Source: Amycolatopsis solani
GTDB lineage: Bacteria > Actinomycetota > Actinomycetes > Mycobacteriales > Pseudonocardiaceae
NCBI RefSeq assembly: GCF_033441515.1
Contig: NZ_JAWQJT010000001.1
Coordinates: 2,728,001-2,792,000 of the forward strand
Reading direction: 5' to 3'
Length of the DNA stretch: 64,000 bases
In this document: positions 26,874-34,851 of the stretch, in pieces
Layout of the letters: each line of letters opens with the position of its first letter
Numbering within the stretch: position 1 is the first letter of the stretch
Position numbers and translations under genes: made by a program
The notes under the pieces: generated by a model
The model's input: the letters and a program-made list of their open reading frames with translations, nothing else
Database searches by the model: none
What the model was told of the DNA's origin: nothing

Positions 26874-27896
26874 TCAGGCCTCTGTGGGGCGGGTCACGTC
26901 GTGGCCGCCGCGGGAGGCCAGCAGGCGCCGCAGCGACGCGAGCCGTTCGGGCAGCGCCGTGCCTTCGGTGACGACGTCGTCGAGCGCGCAGCCCGGGTCC
27001 TCGGGCGGCCCGAGGTGCCCGCAGCCCGACGGGCACTCCTCGGCGGCCGCGGCGAACTCCTCGAAGGCGTCGACGATGTCGTCCGCGGTGACGTGGGCCA
27101 GCCCGAACGACCGCACGCCGGGCGTGTCGATCACCCAGCCGCCGTCCGGGAGCGGCAGCGCCACCGCCGCGACGGACGTGTGCCGCCCCTTGCCGACCCC
27201 GCTCACCACGCCGACGGCCAGGTCGGCGTCCGGGACCAGGCGGTTGACCAATGTCGACTTGCCGACACCGGAGTGTCCGACGAGCGCGGTGACGCGGTCT
27301 TTCAGCAGCTCGTCGAGGCCTTCGGGCTTCTCGTCGTAGCGGCTGACGATCACCGGGATGTCGAGGCCCGCGTACCCCGCGAGCAGCTCGTCCGGGCTGG
27401 CCAGGTCGGCCTTGGTCAGGCACAGCACCGGCTCGACGCCGCCCGCGTAGCAGGCGACCAGGCAGCGGTCGATGAAGCCGGTGCGCGGCGGCGGGTCGGC
27501 CAGCGCGGTGACGATCAGCAGGCGCTCGGCGTTCGCGACGACCAGCCGTTCGTACGGGTCGGTGTCGTCGGCCGTGCGCAGCAGGGAGCTGGTGCGCTCG
27601 TCGACGCGGATGATGCGCGCGAGGGTGTCGGGCTTGCCGGAGACGTCGCCGACGATCCCGACCCGGTCGCCGACGACCACCGGCGTCCGGCCCATCTCGC
27701 GGGCCCGCATCGCGGTGATCACCCGTTCGGGGTCGGCGTCGATCGCGCAGGTCCAGCGGCCGCGGTCCTTGCCGATGACCATGGCGCTGACGGCGTCGGC
27801 GTGCTCGGGACGGCGCTTGCTGCGGGGCCGGGTGCCCTTTCCCGGACGCACGCGGACGTCGGACTCGTCCAGCTTGCTCCAGTCGTTGCGCGCCAA
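26874..27896 (-). CDS. rsgA: Ribosome small subunit-dependent GTPase RsgA
   Basis: Circularly permuted GTPase that checks late 30S maturation. The 340-residue product has an N-terminal OB fold (VVVGDRVGIVGD), then the permuted motifs: G4 TKADL, G1 GHSGVGKSTLVNRL, G3 DTPGVRSFGL, and a C-terminal zinc motif CPSGCGHLGPPEDPGC. I place the start at TTG 27896 (LARNDWSKLDE), where GAGGACGAGGG lies just upstream; the longer open frame to 28727 overlaps the SRAP gene and is not coding. In mycobacteria aroA lies between rsgA and the SRAP gene; here they are direct, divergent neighbours. Confidence 0.93.
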   Translation of the reverse strand: MARNDWSKLDESDVRVRPGKGTRPRSKRRPEHADAVSAMVIGKDRGRWTCAIDADPERVITAMRAREMGRTPVVVGDRVGIVGDVSGKPDTLARIIRVDERTSSLLRTADDTDPYERLVVANAERLLIVTALADPPPRTGFIDRCLVACYAGGVEPVLCLTKADLASPDELLAGYAGLDIPVIVSRYDEKPEGLDELLKDRVTALVGHSGVGKSTLVNRLVPDADLAVGVVSGVGKGRHTSVAAVALPLPDGGWVIDTPGVRSFGLAHVTADDIVDAFEEFAAAAEECPSGCGHLGPPEDPGCALDDVVTEGTALPERLASLRRLLASRGGHDVTRPTEA

Positions 27897-28001
27897 ACCC
27901 TCGTCCTCTCGTGCGCCGGTGCCCACCCGAATGATCCCATGCCGCTCGCCACGGCCCTGGCCTGCGTGTAACGATGGCGTCCCGGAGCTAGGAGGTTGCT
28001 C

Positions 28002-28748
28002 ATGTGCGGCCGCTATGCCGCCACGAAGGACCCGGCGAAGCTGATCGAGGAGTTCGAGGCGATCGACCTCACCGAGGGTCACGCGCGCGCCGACCACAAC
28101 GTCGCGCCGACGAAGAACGTCGTCACGGTGGTGCAGCGGCACCCGCGTGACGCCGACGGCCACGTCCTCGAGGACGAGCCCGCCGAGCGCTCGCTGCGGA
28201 TCATGAAGTGGGGCCTGGTGCCGTTCTGGGCCAAGGACCCGTCGGTCGGCTCGCGGATGATCAACACGCGCGCCGAGACGGCCGCCGAGAAGCCCGCGTT
28301 CCGCCGCGCGCTGGTGTCCCGCCGCTGCCTGGTGCCCGCCGACGGCTGGTTCGAGTGGCGCCGCACCGGCAAGGAGAAGGAGCCGTTCTACATGACGGCC
28401 CCGGACGACTCGTCGATCGCGTTCGGCGGGATCTGGGAGAGCTGGCACCCGAAGGACGACAAGGACGCGGCGCCGCTGATCACGTTCTCGATCATCACGA
28501 CCGACGCGGCGGGGCAGCTCACCGACGTCCACCACCGGATGCCGCTGATCGTGCCCAGGTCGCACTGGGACGGCTGGCTGGACCCGGACCGCGAGGACGT
28601 CAAGGACCTGCTGGTCCCGACGCCGGACGAGATCGTCTCGTCGCTGGAGCTGCGGCCGATCTCGACGCTGGTCAACAACGTCCGCAACAACGGGCCCGAG
28701 CTGCTGGAGCGGGTCGACCCGGTCCACGAGGGCACCCTCTTCTCATGA
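28002..28748 (+). CDS. SRAP-domain protein (HMCES/YedK), abasic-site shield
   Basis: Forms a stable thiazolidine crosslink with abasic sites in single-stranded DNA, protecting replication forks. The 248-residue product starts MCGRYA, so Cys2 becomes the N-terminal catalytic residue after Met removal. Other conserved residues are in RMINTRAETAAEKPAFR (Asn and Glu), DGWFEWRR (Glu) and TDVHHRMPLI (His). GGAGG precedes ATG 28002; the in-frame ATG 27996 would bury Cys2 and is rejected. It overlaps the following hydrolase gene by four bases. Confidence 0.93.
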   Translation: MCGRYAATKDPAKLIEEFEAIDLTEGHARADHNVAPTKNVVTVVQRHPRDADGHVLEDEPAERSLRIMKWGLVPFWAKDPSVGSRMINTRAETAAEKPAFRRALVSRRCLVPADGWFEWRRTGKEKEPFYMTAPDDSSIAFGGIWESWHPKDDKDAAPLITFSIITTDAAGQLTDVHHRMPLIVPRSHWDGWLDPDREDVKDLLVPTPDEIVSSLELRPISTLVNNVRNNGPELLERVDPVHEGTLFS

Positions 28749-29353
28749 CGGCCCTCGAGATCGACACCGCCTACGGACCCGCGCGGGCCTACCTGCACTG
28801 CGCCGAGGAGGGCGAGGCGGTGCTGATGCTCGGCCACGGCGCGGGCGGCGGCCTCGGCGCGAAGGACCTGGTGGCGGTGACGCGCGCGGCCCAGGCGGCC
28901 GGCGTGCACGTGGCGCTGGTGGAGCAGCCGTACCGGGTGGCGGGCCGCCGGGCCCCGGCCCCGGCGAACCAGCTGGACACGGCGTGGCTGACGATCGCGG
29001 ACGAGCTGTCGGAGCGCTTCGACGCCCTGCCGTTCGTATTCGGCGGCCGCTCGTCGGGCGCACGGGTGGCCTGCCGGACGGCCGCCCAGGGCCAGGCGGT
29101 GGCGGTGCTGTGCCTGGCGTTCCCGGAGCACCCGCCGGGCAAGCCGGAGAAGACGCGCCAGCCGGAACTGGACGCGGTCGAGGTCCCGGTCCTGGTGGTC
29201 CAGGGCGAGAACGACCCGTTCGGGCGACCCTCGGCCGGGCCGCACCACGAGATCGTGGTGGTCGAGGGCGACCACAGCCTGAGCAAGGACCTGGACAGCG
29301 TCTCGCGAGCGGCGACGGAGTGGCTCTCCAGGGTGCTGCGCCCGCTGTCCTGA
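28745..29353 (+). CDS. Small alpha/beta hydrolase (Tex30/KANL3-like)
   Basis: A 202-residue protein with an alpha/beta-hydrolase core: oxyanion segment LMLGHGAGGGLGAKDL, nucleophile elbow GGRSSGAR (Ser), acid residue in QGENDPFG, and His in VEGDHSLSK. There is no lid domain. This pattern matches the KAN-like/Tex30 family of uncertain activity. Its ATG overlaps the SRAP stop (ATGA), so the pair is co-translated, a linkage seen in other actinobacteria. The substrate is unknown. Confidence 0.85.
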   Translation: MTALEIDTAYGPARAYLHCAEEGEAVLMLGHGAGGGLGAKDLVAVTRAAQAAGVHVALVEQPYRVAGRRAPAPANQLDTAWLTIADELSERFDALPFVFGGRSSGARVACRTAAQGQAVAVLCLAFPEHPPGKPEKTRQPELDAVEVPVLVVQGENDPFGRPSAGPHHEIVVVEGDHSLSKDLDSVSRAATEWLSRVLRPLS

Positions 29354-29363
29354 CCAGGTCCCA

Positions 29364-29480
29364 AGCGCCCCAATGTGGCATTGGGTGCGCTGGACGCACC
29401 GAACGCCACATTGGGTGCGTCTGACGCACCGAACGCCACATTGGGTGCGTCTGACGCACCGAACGCCACATTGGGGCGCT
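29364..29480. repeat. Composite palindrome with 30-bp tandem units
   Basis: 16-bp inverted arms (AGCGCCCCAATGTGGC at 29364-29379 and its complement at 29465-29480) enclose two exact 30-base copies (29401-29430, 29431-29460), a diverged copy before them and a partial copy after. Each unit carries an inner palindrome GGTGCGTC-T-GACGCACC. It fills the gap between two convergent genes. Confidence 0.9.
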
Positions 29481-29506
29481 GGCGGCCAGTCAACAAGCGA
29501 GCCGGG

Positions 29507-29983
29507 TCAGGCCCCGATCGGGGCCACCACCGCGCCCGTCAGCCGGATCAGCTCGGCCGGGGCCAGCTCCACCTCGAGACCTCGCCGCCCCGCCGAACAG
29601 AACACCGTCTCGAACGTCGGAGCCGAGGCGTCGATCACCACCGGCAGGCGGCTCCGGTGGCCCAGCGGTGAGATCCCGCCCAGCACGTAACCCGTCGCCC
29701 GCTGGGCCGCCGCCGGGTCGGCCATCTTCGCCTTCTTGCCGCCCGCCGCCGCGGCCAGTGCCTTCAGGTCCAGCTGGCCCGTGACCGGGACCACTCCCAC
29801 GACGAGGCGGCCGTCGACCTCGGCGACCAGGGTCTTGAACACGCGCGCGCGGTCCAGGCCGAGGGCCTCCACCGCCTCCAGGCCGTACGACTCCGCGCGG
29901 GGGTCGTGGTCGTACGCGTGCAGCGTGTGCGCCACCTTCTGCTTGCCCAACAGCGCCGTCGCCGGGGTGCCCTTGCCAGCCAT
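29507..29983 (-). CDS. ybaK: YbaK/EbsC-type aminoacyl-tRNA deacylase
   Basis: Hydrolyses mischarged Cys-tRNA(Pro) or similar, a trans-editing function. The 158-residue product has the family blocks [37 protein letters not shown], and [21 protein letters not shown], with the conserved Lys in KTLV. ATG 29983 is the natural start. It is convergent with the hydrolase gene across the composite repeat and divergent from sigR. Confidence 0.92.
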   Translation of the reverse strand: MAGKGTPATALLGKQKVAHTLHAYDHDPRAESYGLEAVEALGLDRARVFKTLVAEVDGRLVVGVVPVTGQLDLKALAAAAGGKKAKMADPAAAQRATGYVLGGISPLGHRSRLPVVIDASAPTFETVFCSAGRRGLEVELAPAELIRLTGAVVAPIGA

Positions 29984-29998
29984 GGTGCGGAAGTCTAG

Positions 29999-30024
29999 GG
30001 AATGCCCGCCCGCCCCGATCGGTT
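29999..30024 (+). promoter_or_regulatory. Autoregulatory thiol-stress promoter of sigR
   Basis: GGAAT, 18 bases, GTT: a perfect fit to the SigR/SigH consensus. Transcription should start at about 30031-30033, just before GTG 30034, which opens the sigR frame 48 codons upstream of the normal start. Confidence 0.8.
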
Positions 30025-30177
30025 GTACGGGGCGTGACCACAACCCTCGCCACCACACGCTCTCGCAGCCGCCGCCGCCCCGAGGCACCGGCGAACCGCG
30101 GTGTGCCCGGCCCCCGCGTAAACTCGACGTCGCCGTATGCGCGTACGCGCATCGACGCCGAGCGGGAAGGGAACGGT

Positions 30178-30801
30178 TTGCCGAGCACGCAGAACTCAGC
30201 ACCGGAGGAAGCGACCGAGGCGGAGCGCGCCGAGCGCTTCGAGCGGGACGCCATGCCGCTGCTCGACCAGCTGTACTCGGCCGCGATGCGGATGACCCGC
30301 AACCCCGCTGACGCCGAGGACCTGGTCCAGGAGACCTACCTGAAGGCGTACGCCGCTTTCGCGTCCTTCAAGGCCGGCACGAACCTCAAGGCCTGGATGT
30401 ACCGCATCCTGACCAACACCTACATCAACGGCTACCGCAAGCGGCAGCGGCAGCCGGTGCAGCAGCCCACCGAGGAGATCACCGACTGGCAGATCGCCAA
30501 GGCGGAGAGCCACACCTCCGCGGGGCTGCGGTCGGCCGAGGTCGAGGCGATGGACAACCTGCCCGACACCGACGTCAAGGCCGCGCTGCAGAAGCTGCCC
30601 GAGGAGTTCCGGCTGGCCGTGTACCTGGCCGACGTCGAGGGCTTCGCGTACAAGGAGATCGCCGAGATCATGGACACCCCCATCGGCACCGTGATGTCCC
30701 GCCTCCACCGCGGTCGCGCCCAGCTGCGCGACCTGCTCGCCGACGTCGCGAGGGAACGCGGCTTCATCCGGGGTGCCAAGGAGGAGGTGGCCGGGCGATG
30801 A
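30178..30801 (+). CDS. sigR: ECF sigma factor SigR (SigH-type), thiol-oxidative stress
   Basis: RNA polymerase sigma factor of the SigR/SigH group, released from RsrA when thiols are oxidised. The 207-residue core product has region 2 ([41 protein letters not shown]) and region 4 ([43 protein letters not shown]), nearly identical to M. tuberculosis SigH. The start is placed at TTG 30178 with AAGGGA upstream. The frame also runs open from GTG 30034, 10 bases after its own promoter's GTT, so a longer isoform like sigma-R' of Streptomyces coelicolor may be made under stress. The stop overlaps rsrA (ATGA). Confidence 0.93.
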   Translation: MPSTQNSAPEEATEAERAERFERDAMPLLDQLYSAAMRMTRNPADAEDLVQETYLKAYAAFASFKAGTNLKAWMYRILTNTYINGYRKRQRQPVQQPTEEITDWQIAKAESHTSAGLRSAEVEAMDNLPDTDVKAALQKLPEEFRLAVYLADVEGFAYKEIAEIMDTPIGTVMSRLHRGRAQLRDLLADVARERGFIRGAKEEVAGR

Positions 30802-31118
30802 GCGACATGTGCGAAGGCTCGTCCGACAAGGTCCGCTGCGAAGAGGCGCTCGCCGACATCTACCTGCTGCTCGACCGCGAGTGCAGCCCCGAGCGGGACG
30901 CCGCGTTGCGTGCCCACATCGACGACTGCCCGCCGTGCCTCGAGGAGTACGGCATCGACGAGCACATCAAGCAGCTCCTGGCCCGCAAGTGCGGTGGCGA
31001 CCACGCCCCCGCCGAGCTGAAGAGCAGGCTGCGCGCGTCGATCCGCCAGACCGTCGCCTCCCGCGGCGGGGTGACGGTCGAACGCACCGAGATCACCCTC
31101 GAGCAGCGCTCCGAATAA
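30798..31118 (+). CDS. rsrA: Anti-sigma factor RsrA (zinc, thiol-responsive)
   Basis: Binds and silences SigR; oxidation makes disulfides, releases zinc and frees the sigma factor. The 106-residue product has the ZAS motif HIDDCPPC with His40, Cys44 and Cys47, plus Cys14, which corresponds to the redox-active N-terminal Cys of the family. Extra cysteines are Cys5, Cys29 and Cys64. It is co-translated with sigR through a four-base overlap and followed by a strong terminator. Confidence 0.94.
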   Translation: MSDMCEGSSDKVRCEEALADIYLLLDRECSPERDAALRAHIDDCPPCLEEYGIDEHIKQLLARKCGGDHAPAELKSRLRASIRQTVASRGGVTVERTEITLEQRSE

Positions 31119-31134
31119 CGCGCCTGAGCACGAC

Positions 31135-31166
31135 AAAGGCCCCCGCACTTCGGTGCGGGGGCCTTT
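31135..31166. terminator. Bidirectional terminator between rsrA and the bL37 gene
   Basis: Perfect 14-bp stem (AAAGGCCCCCGCAC) with a TTCG tetraloop, followed by a T on the plus strand and preceded by A-rich sequence, so it works for both converging genes. Confidence 0.9.
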
Positions 31167-31183
31167 TGCGTGCCGGCGCCGGC

Positions 31184-31258
31184 TCAGGAGTTGGGCTTGC
31201 CGCCGTGGTTCGCGGCGTTCTTCTTCCGGCTGCGACGCTTGCGGGCGCGCTTCGACAT
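31184..31258 (-). CDS. Ribosomal protein bL37 (24 aa)
   Basis: A 24-residue very basic peptide: MSKRARKRRSRKKNAANHGG, then KPNS. It matches the actinobacterial 50S protein bL37, first seen in mycobacterial ribosome structures, which ends in the same ANHGxxPN pattern. The ATG is preceded by GAGGAG. In M. smegmatis the bL37 gene (MSMEG_1916) lies between the anti-sigma factor gene and the biotinylated-protein gene, the same neighbourhood as here, which strengthens the call. It is easily missed because of its length. Confidence 0.9.
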   Translation of the reverse strand: MSKRARKRRSRKKNAANHGGKPNS

Positions 31259-31358
31259 GTTCACTCCTCGTCGTCAAAGCTGGTCAACCTCTCAAGTGTG
31301 TCATGACGTCCCGTTCTGGTTGGATGGGGTGGCCGGGCGAGTACCAGGAGGGGTGGCG

Positions 31359-31571
31359 ATGGCCGAGATCAGGGCGGAAATGGTCGGCACCGTGCTCGAG
31401 GTCGTCGCGGCGCCCGGCGCCGCGCTGAACGCCGGCGACACCGTGCTGATCCTGGAGTCGATGAAGATGGAGCTGCCCGCCGTGAGCGAAAAGGCCGGCA
31501 CGCTGACCAGCCTCGTCGTGGCGAAGGGCGACCGCGTCCAGCAGGGCGACGTCCTCGGGACGGTCGAGTAA
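31359..31571 (+). CDS. Biotin/lipoyl-attachment carrier protein (TB7.3-like)
   Basis: A 70-residue single-domain carrier. The motif ESMKMELP holds the biotin-accepting Lys36, in the usual MKM context; the rest (GTVLEVVAAPG, VVAKGDRVQQGDVLGTVE) forms the barrel. Homologue Rv3221c (TB7.3) is a biotinylated protein of M. tuberculosis at the same locus. No carboxylase subunit is adjacent, so the enzyme it serves is not known. ATG 31359 with an upstream GGAGGGG. pdtaS starts 2 bases after its stop. Confidence 0.9.
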   Translation: MAEIRAEMVGTVLEVVAAPGAALNAGDTVLILESMKMELPAVSEKAGTLTSLVVAKGDRVQQGDVLGTVE

Positions 31572-31573
31572 CC

Positions 31574-33094
31574 GTGTCGACGCTCGCCGAACTGCTCGCC
31601 GACAACACCGGCCTCCCCGGGGAGGCGGCGGACCACCTCCAGACCGTGGTCGCCGAGTGGCAGCTGCTGGCCGACCTGTCCTTCGCCGACTTCCTGCTCT
31701 GGGTCCCGGTGACCGAGGAGCTGCAGCCGGACGGCGGCGACTTCGTCTGCGTCGCGCACGCGCGGCCGACGACGGCGCCCACCGCGCACCCCGAGGACGT
31801 CGTCGGCACGCGGTTCACGGTGGAGGAGCACCCGCAGCTGGCGAAGGCCATGCGCGAGGTGCGGATCTGCCGCGAAGAGGACCCGCACTGGTACCGCGAC
31901 CTGCCGATGCGCCGCGAGGCCATCCCGGTGCGCTTCCACGACGAGGTCATCGCCGTGATGAGCCGCGAGACGAACCTGGCCGCGCCGCGGGTGCCGAGCC
32001 CGCTGGAGATCGCGTACCTGGGCAGCGCCGGCGACCTGTGCCAGATGATCGTCGACGGCACGTTCCCGCCGAACGGCACCAACGCGACCGACACGCACAC
32101 CTCGCCGCGGGTCGGGGACGGGCTGATCCGGCTCGACTCGAGCGGCACGGTCGTCTTCGCCAGCCCGAACGGCCTGTCCGCCTACCACCGGATGGGGCAC
32201 GAATCCGACCTGGTCGGCACCCGGCTGGCGCCGCTGACGCGCTCGCTGATCCGCGACCCGTTCGACGCGACCGAGGTGTCGCACCGGATCCTCGAAGCGC
32301 TCGACGGGAAGCCGTCGAGCCGCACGGAGGCCGATTCGCGGCGCGGCGCCGTGGTGCTGTTCCGCGCGCTGCCGCTGCGCCCGGCCGGGCAGGCCGCGGG
32401 CGCGCTGGTGCTGGTCCGCGACGTCACCGAGGTGAAGCGGCGCGACCGCGCGCTGCTGTCGAAGGACGCGACGATCCGCGAGATCCACCACCGGGTGAAG
32501 AACAACCTGCAGACGGTGGCCGCGCTGCTGCGCCTGCAGTCCCGCCGGACGTCGTCGGAGGAGGCCCGGCTCGCGCTGGCCGAGTCGGTGCGCCGGGTGA
32601 CGTCGATCGCGCTGGTGCACGAGGCCCTGTCGATCTCGGTGGACGAGCGCGTCGACCTCGACAAGCTGCTCGACAACGTGCTGCCGATGGTCGGCGAGGT
32701 CGCCACGGCGGAGTCGCAGGTCGGGCTGAAGCGCACGGGCTCGTTCGGGGTGGTCGTCGCGGAGATCGCGACGCCGCTGGTGATGGTGCTGGCCGAGCTG
32801 GTGCAGAACGCCATCGAGCACGCCTTCCCGGCGGGCCGCTCGGGCAAGGTCGAGCTGATCGTCGAGCGCTCGGCCCGCTGGCTGGACGTCGTGATCCGCG
32901 ACAACGGGCGCGGGCTGCCGGCGGGGTTCTCGCTGGAGCGGTCGGACGGCCTCGGGCTGCAGATCGTGCGGACGCTCGTCGAGTCCGAGCTGCGGGGCTC
33001 GCTTTCGCTGCGGAAGGTGCGCGTGGAGGCGTCGTCGACCCGGGTGACGGGCACCGAAGCGGCGCTGCGCATCCCTCTTTCGCGTCGCCTCTGA
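31574..33094 (+). CDS. pdtaS: Sensor histidine kinase PdtaS
   Basis: Soluble HisKA_2-type kinase of the PdtaS/PdtaR system, whose partner is an RNA-binding ANTAR regulator (not in this window). The 506-residue product has an N-terminal GAF-like domain (about 1-150), a PAS domain (about 175-295), the phospho-acceptor motif EIHHRVKNNLQTVAALLRLQ with His305/306, and a HATPase domain (LAELVQNAIEHAFP, DNGRGLPAGF). No membrane segment. GTG 31574 follows the carrier-protein stop by 2 bases. In mycobacteria PdtaS senses nitric oxide and copper. The order carrier, pdtaS, whiB1 is conserved. Confidence 0.93.
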   Translation: MSTLAELLADNTGLPGEAADHLQTVVAEWQLLADLSFADFLLWVPVTEELQPDGGDFVCVAHARPTTAPTAHPEDVVGTRFTVEEHPQLAKAMREVRICREEDPHWYRDLPMRREAIPVRFHDEVIAVMSRETNLAAPRVPSPLEIAYLGSAGDLCQMIVDGTFPPNGTNATDTHTSPRVGDGLIRLDSSGTVVFASPNGLSAYHRMGHESDLVGTRLAPLTRSLIRDPFDATEVSHRILEALDGKPSSRTEADSRRGAVVLFRALPLRPAGQAAGALVLVRDVTEVKRRDRALLSKDATIREIHHRVKNNLQTVAALLRLQSRRTSSEEARLALAESVRRVTSIALVHEALSISVDERVDLDKLLDNVLPMVGEVATAESQVGLKRTGSFGVVVAEIATPLVMVLAELVQNAIEHAFPAGRSGKVELIVERSARWLDVVIRDNGRGLPAGFSLERSDGLGLQIVRTLVESELRGSLSLRKVRVEASSTRVTGTEAALRIPLSRRL

Positions 33095-33176
33095 AAATCC
33101 TGTTTGGACTCGCACCTCGGCGGGAATCCGGAGGGCGCGACGTGATCGAGTGCGGATCGCGGGAGGAAAAACGCTG

Positions 33177-33212
33177 AGGGCCCGGCACCCTGAGGAGCGG
33201 GTGCCGGGCCCT
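33177..33212 (+). terminator. Hairpin terminator after pdtaS
   Basis: Perfect 14-bp stem (AGGGCCCGGCACCC) with an 8-base loop, about 80 bases after the stop. The rest of the 33095-33394 gap shows only a weak hairpin at 33323-33346 that may end whiB1 transcription. Confidence 0.85.
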
Positions 33213-33394
33213 TCAACGTTTTCGCGGGAGTACTTGGAGTCCCGGTGAGGTTTCAGCGCACCCGTCTCCAGGTGGTTTCGCCTCGGTTGTTAAACTTGAG
33301 TCAGGTAGGTATCACCCCAGACGGCGTGGGCACGAAAATGCCCGCCGGGTGAAATTCCTACTCGGCTCGGGTGGATCGGTGGATCTCGTGAAAC

Positions 33395-33649
33395 TTAGGC
33401 GTTGGTACGCGTGCCGATGTGCGTACGGCGGCGCTTGAGCGCGCGTCGCTCGTCCTCGCTCATGCCGCCCCACACGCCGGCGTCCTGACCGCTGGCCAAA
33501 GCCCAGGCCAAGCAGTCGGAAGCGGAGGGGCAGCGGTGGCACACGGCCTTCGCCTGAGCTACCTGCGACAGAGCCGGACCGCTGGTTCCCACCGGGAAGA
33601 ACAGCTCGGGGTCCTCGTCTCGGCAGGCCGCGTCGTGGCGCCAGTCCAT
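33395..33649 (-). CDS. whiB1: Iron-sulfur regulator WhiB1
   Basis: A nitric-oxide-sensitive [4Fe-4S] regulator that binds region 4 of the housekeeping sigma factor. The 84-residue product starts MDWRHDAACRDEDPELFFPV and has the four cluster ligands Cys9, Cys37, Cys40 and Cys46 (AVCHRCPSASDC), the GVWGG turn and the basic tail RRALKRRRTHIGTR. AAGGAG precedes ATG 33649. The longer open frame upstream is not protein-like. Two CRP-like sites lie upstream, in line with cAMP control of whiB1 in M. tuberculosis. Confidence 0.95.
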   Translation of the reverse strand: MDWRHDAACRDEDPELFFPVGTSGPALSQVAQAKAVCHRCPSASDCLAWALASGQDAGVWGGMSEDERRALKRRRTHIGTRTNA

Positions 33650-33723
33650 GTTCGTGAGCTCCTTACACATGGCGCGGGAGGGCCGCGCCACAGTCGTCAA
33701 TGGCGGTCGTGTTCTTGGGTGCT

Positions 33724-33739
33724 TGTGAATGCTTTCACG
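33724..33739. promoter_or_regulatory. CRP-like site 1 upstream of whiB1
   Basis: TGTGA-N6-TCACG matches the CRP consensus TGTGA-N6-TCACA at 9 of 10 fixed bases. It is centred about 80 bases upstream of the whiB1 start codon. Confidence 0.65.
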
Positions 33740-33773
33740 AAGCACCGCTTTCGACAAGGGTTTCCGGAAGATC

Positions 33774-33789
33774 GGTGAGTCAGCTCACC
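33774..33789. promoter_or_regulatory. CRP-like site 2 upstream of whiB1
   Basis: GGTGA-N6-TCACC, a symmetric variant of the CRP site, exactly 50 bases (about five helical turns) further from whiB1 than site 1. Confidence 0.45.
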
Positions 33790-33924
33790 CGGCCGAGCGA
33801 CGCTTCTGACCTGCGGTTTCTCTCCGAAACAGCCCGCCTGAGGGAAGGCTGATGCGCTGAGTGGAGCTTCTGGGTCGACGAACGGCAGATTGCACTTTGC
33901 CGCAGGCGATCAGTGGTCCCGTCG

Positions 33925-34851
33925 TCACACGATTACGGTGAGTGCATCCGGGACGCTGAAAAACTCCACGCGATTCCGCTGGCCGACGAGGTCGCCGTCC
34001 ACCTGGAAGTTTACCGGTTCAGCTGCGTCGATGCGGATCATCGGCAGGTCATCGTGACGCACGAGACGCCGGCCCTTTTGGTCGCTCTTCGTAGCCAAAG
34101 CACGGCGTACATGCTTGAACACCGTGGGCAACCCCAGACCGTTCAACGCGAACAGGCCCAATCCCGTCTCGAACGAGCAACCCGGGTTGAGGTGGATCGG
34201 ACGCTCGCCCAGGTAGCTCCACGGATCGGTGTTCGACACGAAAGCGGTCAGCGCTTCGGCGGGTTCGTGACCGGGGACGCGGATCGTGAGCGCCGGACGG
34301 CCCAGCGGCGGCCGGAAGTAGGACCGGACGGCGGCCCGCAGGTAGAGACCGGCGGTCGTCTGCTTGCCGCGGCGCTTCGCCACGCGGCCGACGACGTCGG
34401 CGTCCCAGCCGAGGCCGGCGTTGAAGGTGAACCAGTGCCCGTCGGCCAGCCCGAGCCCGACCCGGCGCGAGCGGTCGTGCTCGAGCGCGTTCAGCAGCTG
34501 GTGGGTGGCTTCGACCGGGTCCGACGAGATGCCGAGGGCGCGGGCGAAGACGTTGGCCGAGCCGCCGGGCACGACGCCCAAGGCCGGTACCCGCCCGATT
34601 TGCGAAGGATCGCCGTCCGCGTCCGCCAGCAGGCCGTTGACGACCTCGTTGACCGTGCCGTCGCCGCCGTGCGCCACGACCAGGTCGATCCCGTCCCGCG
34701 CGGCCGAGCGCGCGACAGCCATGGCGTGCCCGCGGTAGTCGGTTTCGACCACGTCGAGCTTGACCTGGCTGGCGAGCGCGTGCGCCAGCACGTCCCGGCC
34801 ACCGGCGGTGGTCGAGGTGGCCTGGGGATTCACGACGAGGATTGCGCGCAC
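33925..34851 (-). CDS. Diacylglycerol/lipid kinase family protein
   Basis: A 308-residue kinase of the DAGK catalytic-domain family, phosphorylating a lipid or sphingoid alcohol with ATP. It shows ILVVNPQATSTT, the nucleotide motif VVAHGGDGTVNEVVNGL, and GVVPGGSANVFARALG, then the C-terminal beta domain (GHWFTFNAGLGWDADVV, NFQVDGDLVGQRNRVEF). Start GTG 34851 matches the family opening VRAILVVNP; an upstream ATG 34902 would add 17 residues. It could supply phosphatidic acid for membrane lipids; the true substrate is not known. Confidence 0.88.
   Translation of the reverse strand: MRAILVVNPQATSTTAGGRDVLAHALASQVKLDVVETDYRGHAMAVARSAARDGIDLVVAHGGDGTVNEVVNGLLADADGDPSQIGRVPALGVVPGGSANVFARALGISSDPVEATHQLLNALEHDRSRRVGLGLADGHWFTFNAGLGWDADVVGRVAKRRGKQTTAGLYLRAAVRSYFRPPLGRPALTIRVPGHEPAEALTAFVSNTDPWSYLGERPIHLNPGCSFETGLGLFALNGLGLPTVFKHVRRALATKSDQKGRRLVRHDDLPMIRIDAAEPVNFQVDGDLVGQRNRVEFFSVPDALTVIV

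Noticed and set aside
27897..28727. Extension of rsgA into the long minus-strand frame up to 28727
   Set aside because: It would overlap the SRAP gene entirely and the extra sequence is an antisense artefact. TTG 27896 has a proper ribosome site.
29364..29480. CRISPR-like array
   Set aside because: The 30-base units are directly joined without unique spacers and no cas gene is near.
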